Assembly: GCA_946480175.1 (NCBI GenBank) | Contig: CAMLIK010000005.1 | Coordinates: forward strand, 1-60,269 | Origin: an uncultured Gilliamella sp. | Lineage (GTDB): Bacteria > Pseudomonadota > Gammaproteobacteria > Enterobacterales > Orbaceae | Length of the DNA: 60,269 nt | Direction of reading: 5' to 3' | Shown here: in pieces, positions 20,626 to 26,579 of the stretch | Layout: each line of letters starts with the position of its first letter | Numbering within the stretch: the first letter of the stretch is position 1 | Notes under the pieces: model-generated | The model's database searches: none | What the model saw: only the letters and a program-made list of their open reading frames with translations | What the model was told of the DNA's origin: nothing | Position numbers and translations under genes: made by a program

Positions 20626-22401
20626 TTGGCAATCAAACAACTCAACTCTCAAGAAGTCCAACCTGACGTAAATTACATTGTAAATAATAGTGACATTAAA
20701 ACAAATTTATACAGTGATGGATTAACCAATTTACTATCGTGGCAACCGCGCGTTGCTGCTGCGGTGTCATTGTTATGCAAAGATAACAATGCGCATTATC
20801 GTTCTCGCTTTATGCTTTTAAAAGGCTCAGAAAGTGAGCTTTTTTTCGACTTATTGCAGCAGTCTGTAAAAATAAATCTGGCAAGTTCCGATTTAGGTTA
20901 TAGCTATTATTTTAGCGACAATAAAATCACATTAACCAAAGCTAAAAGCAAACAAGACAATTTTGCAGTTCAAGATAGTTGTTTATCGGCAACAATAGTA
21001 GACATGGAAAAACTATTTGGTTGTGTTAGACAGCCTGAAAATAGCTCAATTAAGTTACAAGCAGGTTTAGTTCATCATGCCAATGGTGGTGTTTTAATTT
21101 TAGGATTACGCTCGCTACTTGCTCAACCTATAATTTGGGCTAAGTTAAAACAGATGGTTTTGTCAAGAACCTTTGAATGGTTTTCGGCTGATGATTCACA
21201 TCCGTTACCATTATCCATTCCAAGCATACCATTAGATTTACGCATCATTTTGGTAGGTGACAGACAATCTTTAGCTGAACTACAGGATTTTGAGCCTGAG
21301 TTTTATTCATCCTCTATTTACGCTGAATTCGAAAATGAAATGCATATAACCGAATCTTCGCGAATCAATGATTGGATGAATTATTTACAATTTATTAGTA
21401 AGCGAATGGCTTTACCCCAAATCGATCATTCTGCTTTTGCTAAAATCTATAAATATGCAACAAGATATACTGGTGATCAGTATTATTTACCACTTAGCAT
21501 TGAGTGGGTACAATCGTTACTGTTAAATTCATCATATTTTCTACAAAATGAGAATATTGATGCATTGGCGGTTGGCAAAGCGTTAGAACAAAAAGCATGG
21601 CGAGAAAATTATTTAACCGAACGGTTTCATGATGAGTTTTTTACCAATCAAATTTTGATTGATACCAAGTCGCAAGTTGTTGGACAGATAAATGGCTTAT
21701 CGGTTATTGAGTACCCTGGCTATCCAAAGGCGATTGGTGAGCCAACACGATTAAGCTGTCTTGTCCATTTTGGAGATGGTGAATTAATTGATATTGAACG
21801 TAAAACCGATCTTGCCGGTAATATTCATTCTAAAGGAATGATGATTATGCAAGCATTTATAATGTCGGAATTTGCAATTAACCATCAACTGCCATTTTCC
21901 ACCTCTTTAGTATTTGAACAATCTTATAGTGAAATTGATGGCGATAGCGCTTCATTAGCCGGGCTTTGTGCGCTGATTAGTGCTTTATCTAATCAACCTA
22001 TTGATCAACAATTAGCTGTTACAGGTTCCGTCGACCAATTTGGTCATGTTCAATCTATTGGCGGCGTAAATGAGAAAATTGAAGGCTTTTTTGCTGTTTG
22101 CCAACACCAAGGTTTAACTGGTCAACAAGGTGTCATTATTCCTGCTAGCAATCAACGTCATCTGAGCCTAAGCGATGAAGTCATTGATGCTATTAACGAT
22201 GATAAATTCTCGATTTGGACTGTTGAACATGTCGCCGATGCACTCTATTTATTAACCGGAATTGCTTATAAAGATGAAAATAATATTAGTCTTTATAAAT
22301 TAATTCATGCCCGAATGCAATCAATGTTAATCCAAGATAGAAAACCTGATGGTTGGCTCAGTCGCTGGAAAAAAATTGCAAAAAGTAACAATACACAATA
22401 A
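20626..22401 (+). CDS. lonH: Lon-related proteolytic-domain protein (LonH/YcbZ)
   Basis: 591-residue member of the Lon-like family related to E. coli YcbZ. The C-terminal third is a Lon protease domain with the catalytic serine in EIDGDSASLAG and the lysine in GGVNEKIEGFF. The N-terminal part corresponds to a degenerate AAA module with no clear Walker A. The frame begins at TTG with only a weak GAAAAGA-type ribosome site; no ATG offers a better start. It is followed by fabA, as in E. coli, with a 116-bp gap carrying an inverted repeat. The biological substrate is not known. Confidence 0.88.
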   Translation: MAIKQLNSQEVQPDVNYIVNNSDIKTNLYSDGLTNLLSWQPRVAAAVSLLCKDNNAHYRSRFMLLKGSESELFFDLLQQSVKINLASSDLGYSYYFSDNKITLTKAKSKQDNFAVQDSCLSATIVDMEKLFGCVRQPENSSIKLQAGLVHHANGGVLILGLRSLLAQPIIWAKLKQMVLSRTFEWFSADDSHPLPLSIPSIPLDLRIILVGDRQSLAELQDFEPEFYSSSIYAEFENEMHITESSRINDWMNYLQFISKRMALPQIDHSAFAKIYKYATRYTGDQYYLPLSIEWVQSLLLNSSYFLQNENIDALAVGKALEQKAWRENYLTERFHDEFFTNQILIDTKSQVVGQINGLSVIEYPGYPKAIGEPTRLSCLVHFGDGELIDIERKTDLAGNIHSKGMMIMQAFIMSEFAINHQLPFSTSLVFEQSYSEIDGDSASLAGLCALISALSNQPIDQQLAVTGSVDQFGHVQSIGGVNEKIEGFFAVCQHQGLTGQQGVIIPASNQRHLSLSDEVIDAINDDKFSIWTVEHVADALYLLTGIAYKDENNISLYKLIHARMQSMLIQDRKPDGWLSRWKKIAKSNNTQ

Positions 22402-22458
22402 ACTTGAGTCCAAAATTTCATTAATGCAATTTATAAAATAATTATCTAAAACGTCAGA

Positions 22459-22482
22459 GCTTATAATAATTATTTTATAAGC
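22459..22482. promoter_or_regulatory. Inverted repeat before fabA
   Basis: GCTTATAA-TAATTATT-TTATAAGC has perfect 8-bp arms. It lies 36 bp before the fabA ATG and 58 bp after the lonH stop. It could be an operator or a weak hairpin; it does not match the FadR or FabR consensus as I know them. Confidence 0.4.
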
Positions 22483-22517
22483 AATTATGTAATGACAACA
22501 AAATAAAAGGTTTTTTT

Positions 22518-23039
22518 ATGACATTTGAACGTAAATCTTCGTATGATAAAGCAGATCTGATCAAATCAGGTAACAGTGAATTATTTGGTCACGATGGGCC
22601 ACCATTACCGTCTGATTTGATGCTTATGATGGACCGCGTGATCGAAATGAATGAAGACGGCGGTAATTTTGGTAAAGGCTATGTTGAAGCTGAATTAGAT
22701 ATTAATCCTGATTTATGGTTTTTTAAATGTCATTTCAAAAACGATCCAGTAATGCCAGGTTGTCTTGGCCTAGATGCGTTATGGCAGTTAGTCGGATTTT
22801 ATTTAGGCTGGATCGGCGGGAAGGGTAAAGGTCGAGCACTCGGGGTTGGAGAATTAAAATTAAAGGGTCAAATATTACCAAATAATAAAAAAGTTACTTA
22901 TAAAATTAATTTCAAACGTGTTATTAATCGTAAACTAATCATGGGGATCGGTGATGGTGAAGTTTATGTAGATGGTAAGTTAATTTACGAAGCAACTGAT
23001 CTTAAAGTTGGTTTATTTAAAGACACTTCTGAATTTTAA
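22518..23039 (+). CDS. fabA: 3-hydroxydecanoyl-[ACP] dehydratase/isomerase
   Basis: Dehydrates 3-hydroxyacyl-ACP and isomerises the C10 intermediate, the branch point to unsaturated fatty acids in anaerobic-type synthesis. At 173 residues it matches E. coli FabA (172). The active-site histidine is in [15 protein letters not shown] and the aspartate in [16 protein letters not shown]. An AAAGG ribosome site precedes the ATG. Neighbour lonH is conserved in enterobacteria. A strong terminator follows. Confidence 0.97.
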   Translation: MTFERKSSYDKADLIKSGNSELFGHDGPPLPSDLMLMMDRVIEMNEDGGNFGKGYVEAELDINPDLWFFKCHFKNDPVMPGCLGLDALWQLVGFYLGWIGGKGKGRALGVGELKLKGQILPNNKKVTYKINFKRVINRKLIMGIGDGEVYVDGKLIYEATDLKVGLFKDTSEF

Positions 23040-23055
23040 TTCATTAATCTCTTAA

Positions 23056-23112
23056 CCCCCTTGCTTAATATCAGTTAATGACTGATGATTTAGCAGGGGG
23101 TATTTATTTTTT
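23056..23112 (+). terminator. Terminator of fabA
   Basis: CCCCCTTGCT pairs with AGCAGGGGG at the base, with an inner ATCAGT-TAATG-ACTGAT hairpin on top, followed by a T-rich tract (TATTTATTTTTTATTTTTT). Confidence 0.85.
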
Positions 23113-23146
23113 ATTTTTTATTTTACTATTTTAAGAATCATCCATA

Positions 23147-23632
23147 ATGCGTTTTTTTAAAAATTTTTTTCTAGCAATTGTTCTTTTTTTTATTGTAATT
23201 AGCCAAGTTCAAGCTGACTTTAATGGTAAGGTTGTTAAAGTCATTGATGGCGATACCGTTGATATTTTAACACCGAAAAAACAAAAAGTTCGCGTTCGCT
23301 TGTTAGATATTGATGCACCAGAAAGTCGACAAGCATATGGTAATGCTGCAAGAAAATACTTAGCAACGTTAATAGCCGGTAAAAATGTTTTTGTTAAAGA
23401 AAATAAAAAAGATATTTATCAACGTACATTAGGTACGATTTTTCTAAATCAAATCAATATTAATGCTAAAATGGTTGAAAGCGGCTTTGCTTGGGCTTAT
23501 CGCTATAAAGGTGTTGCAAATAATAAAAACATGGTCAAACTTGAATCAAAAGCTAAACAAAACAAAAAAGGATTATGGAAAGATAAACATCCTATAGCTC
23601 CTTGGGATTTTCGTTATCGCAACAAAAAATAG
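23147..23632 (+). CDS. Secreted thermonuclease-family nuclease
   Basis: 161 residues: a signal peptide (cleavage after SQVQA, about residue 23) and a staphylococcal-nuclease domain. Catalytic elements of the family are visible: VIDGDTVDI, VRLLDIDAPESRQAYG and the arginine in YQRTLG. It should act in the periplasm or outside the cell, degrading DNA or RNA with calcium. A weak ribosome site precedes the ATG. With CpdB, UshA and NupG elsewhere in the window it would fit nucleic-acid scavenging, though the loci are not linked. A relic gene lies behind it. Confidence 0.92.
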   Translation: MRFFKNFFLAIVLFFIVISQVQADFNGKVVKVIDGDTVDILTPKKQKVRVRLLDIDAPESRQAYGNAARKYLATLIAGKNVFVKENKKDIYQRTLGTIFLNQININAKMVESGFAWAYRYKGVANNKNMVKLESKAKQNKKGLWKDKHPIAPWDFRYRNKK

Positions 23633-23644
23633 CTTTTAAACAAA

Positions 23645-23848
23645 TCATGATTTGTTAGCTGATAATGTCACTTCAAAGTTTTTTAATATTTCTGTTGCTT
23701 ATTTATAATGCTCTTCTTGAATGTCAGCAGGCATTGCAGAGATTTGTTGTTTAACTAATTCTAATTTGCCTCAAAGCTTCAAATCGTTATGTTCTAAATC
23801 TCAGTACATATTAAAAATTATAGGTATAGTCTCTTAAATGAATTAAGA
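23645..23848 (-). pseudogene. Small gene remnant with internal stops
   Basis: Reading the minus strand in one frame gives a protein-like string interrupted by stops: NMY, stop, DLEHNDLKL, stop, GKLELVKQQISAMPADIQEE then HYK, stop, ATEILKNFEVTLSANKS, stop (23645-23647). Upstream of NMY the frame continues as ETIPIIF. All pieces share one frame, as expected if a gene of 50-70 codons decayed by point mutation. The parent family is not recognised. Open runs of about 23 codons are not rare in AT-rich DNA, so this is tentative. Confidence 0.35.
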
Positions 23849-23925
23849 TCACTTGCTCATAGGGTTATGGAGGATATACTTACTCTAATAGGGTAATAAA
23901 AGTGACATTGAAAATAAGCAAAGTA

Positions 23926-23949
23926 TCCTTTATGATATTTAATAAAGGA
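23926..23949 (+). promoter_or_regulatory. Hairpin covering the ribosome site of the lipoprotein gene
   Basis: TCCTTTAT (23926-23933) and ATAAAGGA (23942-23949) form a perfect 8-bp stem with an 8-nt loop. The right arm contains the AAAGGA Shine-Dalgarno of the gene starting at 23959, so the structure would block translation when folded and could act as a thermometer-like switch. Confidence 0.5.
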
Positions 23950-23958
23950 GATGAAACG

Positions 23959-24729
23959 ATGAAAAAAACACTAGTTCTTATCACAGCTTGTTTAGCTTTA
24001 TTTTCTTGTAAAGATCAAAAAGAAGAAGAACAAGAAAAAAAGCTAATAGCACTTTCTAACAACTACAACATCCTATTATGGCCTGAGATAATCCCTAACA
24101 GCATCCCAATTAAAAAGCAAAAAATAATCTACAGTGATAATATAAATAATCTAAAAGCAAATATAACTATAGAAGCTAATTCAGATGGTTTTGTTACAAA
24201 AGTATATATTGATGAAGATGAAATCAATAAAGAAGTTGACTATACTAATGCTAATTATAAGTCAAACAATGATAAAAAAACAATTGAAAATGGACGATTA
24301 AAATTTGATGAAAATAACAATATTATAGAGATATTGAATGATCAAAATGAAATGATCACGAATGCTAAATTCGATGACGATGGCAGAATGACAAACTTAG
24401 ACGATAATGAATCCAACTTTAGACTGATTCAACAGTTCAGCTATAGAGATGATAATAAATTAGAATTTTATTCGGAACGATCATTCAATGAAACAGAACC
24501 TCAAGGAACTACATCAGAACACTATTTTTTTTATAACGATCAAAATCAGTTGACACAATCTAAAATTAAAAGCCATCTTTTGCTTACTAAAACTAACTTC
24601 ACTTTTGGCGAAGATGTAGAAACTTGTTTTTATTCAAAATATAACCAAAATGGCGACTGGACTGAATCCTATTGCACTAATCAAAACAATAAGAGAATAT
24701 CAACTACTACGCGAACTTTAGAATATTAA
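23959..24729 (+). CDS. Hypothetical lipoprotein with YD-like repeats
   Basis: The ATG at 23959 is chosen over an in-frame GTG at 23902 because AAAGGAG lies 8 nt before it and a classic lipoprotein signal follows: MKKTLVLITACLALFSC, lipid cysteine at residue 17. The mature part (to 256 residues) is Lys/Glu/Asn/Asp-rich and has YD/Rhs-like repeats, such as GRLKFDENNNIIEI and AKFDDDGRMTNL, then HYFFYNDQNQLTQ. These suggest a beta-rich surface or periplasmic protein. No family is recognised. It is monocistronic, with a terminator behind and a hairpin over its ribosome site. It begins the accessory patch. Confidence 0.75.
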   Translation: MKKTLVLITACLALFSCKDQKEEEQEKKLIALSNNYNILLWPEIIPNSIPIKKQKIIYSDNINNLKANITIEANSDGFVTKVYIDEDEINKEVDYTNANYKSNNDKKTIENGRLKFDENNNIIEILNDQNEMITNAKFDDDGRMTNLDDNESNFRLIQQFSYRDDNKLEFYSERSFNETEPQGTTSEHYFFYNDQNQLTQSKIKSHLLLTKTNFTFGEDVETCFYSKYNQNGDWTESYCTNQNNKRISTTTRTLEY

Positions 24730-24738
24730 TTTATTTAA

Positions 24739-24778
24739 AATAGGCTTGGGAGCAAGGCTCATTTACAGCCTATTTTTT
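24739..24778 (+). terminator. Terminator of the lipoprotein gene
   Basis: AATAGGCT and AGCCTATT form an 8-bp stem around a 20-nt loop, followed by TTTT. Confidence 0.7.
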
Positions 24779-24810
24779 GGGACTTAAAAAACCCGCTACC
24801 CTATTACGTT

Positions 24811-24902
24811 AAAAACCCCGTTCCTCAACTTTTTTGCTGGAAATGACTGCCTACTTGGCAGTAAACGTTTTGATCGGTAACAAGGTAGAGGAAGCGGGGT
24901 TT
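24811..24902. repeat. Structured element with imperfect terminal inverted repeats
   Basis: The left end AAACCCCGTTCCTC (24813-24826) is complementary, with one missing base, to the right end GAGGAAGCGGGGTTT (24888-24902). Inside is ACTGCC-TACTT-GGCAGT (24846-24862). The first 26 bases (24811-24836) recur at 26478-26503 with one mismatch. It could be a small MITE-like element or the remains of a gene: the plus strand reads LKTPFLNFFAGNDCLLGSKR in one frame. No transposase is nearby. Confidence 0.5.
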
Positions 24903-24971
24903 CTAAAGTACATAATCGGCAGTAAACTAGAACACTATATACACAATTAATATTGCTTGGAAACCGATTTC

Positions 24972-25061
24972 CGGTTTATCCCTGTGTATGCAGGGAACTC
25001 ACTTTTGAATTTTTCTCATGAAATAAATCCCCCAATATATCCCTGTACACACGGGGAACAT
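24972..25061 (-). CRISPR. Two-repeat remnant of a type I-E CRISPR array
   Basis: Repeat 1 (24972-25000) starts CGGTTTATCCCTGTG and ends GCAGGGAACTC. Repeat 2 (25033-25061) contains TATCCCTGTACACACGGGGA. Both are 29 bp and enclose a 32-bp spacer (25001-25032), giving the 61-bp period of type I-E arrays. The reverse complement of repeat 1 reads GAGTTCCCTGCATACACAGG then GATAAACCG, very close to the E. coli I-E repeat. The two copies agree at 19 of 29 positions and the CCCTG/CAGGG-type stem is kept. No third repeat is found at 61 bp on either side and no cas gene is in the window, so the array is a relic or an orphan. Confidence 0.7.
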
Positions 25062-25121
25062 TATAAAAGTTCTCTAATCAGGGTCTAAGTTAAGGATTAA
25101 ATTAAATTAATTTAATAAAAA

Positions 25122-25579
25122 TTATTTTATCCTTGGGCAAACAATAATCTCTTTCTTTTTAATATCTATTAGATTAGTTTTATTTGAATGCGTTGTAAAA
25201 TCTGAAGCTATCATAAATTGATATTTATCATTACTAATTTTTTCCTACTTTTTATTACACTAATCTTTTTTATGACACTAAATGTCCCATCTTCTTTTAA
25301 AAACTCATGCGTAGGGTTATCGTATATTTTATCTATATCATATAATCGTAATTTCCCATTATTCAAAACTGTATATAACTTATCGTCAACTATGTTAAAA
25401 GTCGTAATATATTCGTTTTTATCTATAACGTTCCCAGAGCTTTCTTCTCGTCCGCTATCCATCCTTTCGAAAGACTGCCAATTACATCTCCAGTCACCAA
25501 CAAGATATTCTTTTGTCACCTTATCATCACCACAGCCAAATAATAATAGACAGCCCAAGCTTATTAATATCTTATTAAT
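25122..25579 (-). pseudogene. Small lipoprotein gene, probably frameshifted, ATT start
   Basis: The frame from 25579 reads INKILISLGCLLLFGCGDDK, a perfect lipoprotein signal if the first codon, ATT, is used as start; GGAG lies 5 nt before it. The only other in-frame start is a TTG at 25558, inside the signal and without a ribosome site. The frame stops at 25211 after SRKKLVM, but a one-base shift at the six-base homopolymer 25238-25243 continues in a protein-like frame (ISNDKYQFMIASDF...IIVCPRIK) to 25122, giving about 153 residues. So it may be a decaying gene or one with a variable A-run. The mature part begins VGDWRCNWQSFERMD. Function unknown. Confidence 0.55.
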
Positions 25580-25599
25580 ACCATCTCCTTTTTTTGGAT

Positions 25600-25640
25600 A
25601 ATGGTATGTTATTTATAGAATTTGGCAATAAAAAACCGCC
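25600..25640. repeat. Duplicated promoter-side segment, copy 1
   Basis: AATGGTATGTTATTTATAGA through GCAATAAAAAACCGCC. It sits just upstream of the ATT-start lipoprotein gene and recurs at 26189-26230 upstream of the next gene with only a few differences. It may hold the promoter of both minus-strand genes. Confidence 0.7.
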
Positions 25641-25652
25641 TTATGGCGGTTT
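25633..25652 (-). terminator. Terminator of the small secreted protein gene
   Basis: AAACCGCC-ATAA-GGCGGTTT on the minus strand, followed by TTTATT. It is 30 bp past the stop of the gene at 25682-26158 and overlaps duplicated segment copy 1. Confidence 0.85.
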
Positions 25653-25681
25653 GCTCAATTGATTATAGAAATTTGCTTTAA

Positions 25682-26158
25682 TTATTTTGCAGGGCAACTT
25701 TTTTGCAATTTTTTATAAGATTTTGCAAAACCAGCTAGAGAGAAAATAAAATCCTTAGTTTTTTTATAATTAGCTCTAATGATTAACTTTTTCCCGTTTT
25801 TTATCAAATTGCTAACTTCATTAATATCAGAAAATTCATATCCTAGCTCTTCCTTAGTCCAATTCATTTCCATGGGAGGATTTTTATCCACTCTTAATAT
25901 GACTTTTGTTGAATCGCCTCTCTCACTTTCTTTTGGTAAATCATCTACAACAAATGATGTGAGACTAACTGATTTGCAATTAAATACTAACGCAGCACTA
26001 TCACTATCCGATTTTGTCCTATCAAGTATGAATATTCTAGCTGATTTCTCATCAGTAATAGGATCTTCTTCAGTATCAACTATCCAGTCACCAATTTTCA
26101 CTGAATTACAAAAAACAAAAAAGGGGACAAACAATAAGCAAAACATAATTTTCTTCAT
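25682..26158 (-). CDS. Small secreted protein, VasI-like fold suspected
   Basis: 158 residues with a signal peptide (MKKIMFCLLFVPFFVFCNS). The mature part starts VKIGDWIVDTEEDPITDEKS and ends with FSLAGFAKSYKKLQKSC. The GDW start, a central strand-rich region with a conserved-looking Cys (VFNCKS) and a C-terminal helix ending in Cys resemble small periplasmic proteins of the VasI/IalB-like sort, judged by eye. AAGGAA precedes the ATG by about 5 nt. It shares a duplicated upstream segment with the lipoprotein gene to its left, though the two proteins are not obviously related. A clear terminator follows. Confidence 0.65.
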   Translation of the reverse strand: MKKIMFCLLFVPFFVFCNSVKIGDWIVDTEEDPITDEKSARIFILDRTKSDSDSAALVFNCKSVSLTSFVVDDLPKESERGDSTKVILRVDKNPPMEMNWTKEELGYEFSDINEVSNLIKNGKKLIIRANYKKTKDFIFSLAGFAKSYKKLQKSCPAK

Positions 26159-26188
26159 ATCATTTCCTTAATCTTTATATTTTCCTGC

Positions 26189-26230
26189 AATGGTATGTTA
26201 CTTATAGAATTTTTGCAATAAAAAACCGCC
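26189..26230. repeat. Duplicated promoter-side segment, copy 2
   Basis: AATGGTATGTTACTTATAGA through GCAATAAAAAACCGCC, nearly identical to 25600-25640. The terminator stem present in copy 1 is broken here: the AAACCGCC arm remains but is followed by ATTAAGCAC instead of its partner. Confidence 0.7.
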
Positions 26231-26244
26231 ATTAAGCACTTTGC

Positions 26245-26403
26245 ATGAATTTGATAACTATCCATCCACTCGACAATAAACAACCCGAACGATTATATAA
26301 TTATAATTTACTGTTTAATAACCACCCACAAGGCAGTAAACCAAATCTAATCGATCTTTGGCATGGTGTGCATTTTTTACTTAAAAAACCTTTTTTTAAG
26401 TAA
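26245..26403 (+). pseudogene. Possible remnant of a DUF1877-type gene
   Basis: A 52-codon frame, MNLITIHPLDNKQ...HPQGSKPNLIDLWHGVHFLL...FFK, ends at TAA 26401-26403. The LWHGVHFLL segment resembles the DKxWHxxHFLL motif I associate with DUF1877 proteins, which are normally about 160 residues. There is no Shine-Dalgarno, so this looks like an internal fragment in an intergenic spacer. A weaker GSK-containing string at 24.86 kb may be related. Confidence 0.35.
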
Positions 26404-26477
26404 TTTATATCTAATTGATTTTTAGTCATTTTATTTTTAGTTAAAATAACGGTTGGCATTAGGATGATGTTGGCTTG

Positions 26478-26503
26478 AAAAACCTCGTTCCTCAACTTTT
26501 TTG
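26478..26503. repeat. 26-bp dispersed repeat, second copy
   Basis: AAAAACCTCGTTCCTCAACT followed by TTTTTG matches 24811-24836 at 25 of 26 positions. It lies 77 bp before the zntA start. Confidence 0.7.
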
Positions 26504-26579
26504 AAAATTTGTTTAAAAAAGATTTCTTTTTATTTTTTTGAGCGTACAATCAAAATCATCCACAAAAATAGGTAACGTT

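Noticed and set aside
23822..23840. GGTATAGTCTCTTAAATG resembling the repeat core of 10443
   Set aside because: Only partial match without the downstream ATTATTTTTAC part, and it lies inside the proposed small gene remnant. Likely chance.
25062..25121. AT-rich DNA beside CRISPR repeat 2 as a leader
   Set aside because: The stretch also lies just behind the proposed full-length end of the frameshifted lipoprotein gene, and no leader motif is recognisable.
26301..26549. 82-codon minus-strand frame upstream of zntA
   Set aside because: No ribosome site, very lysine/leucine-rich low-complexity product, runs through a dispersed repeat and overlaps the region before zntA. A plus-strand fragment in the same place looks more protein-like.
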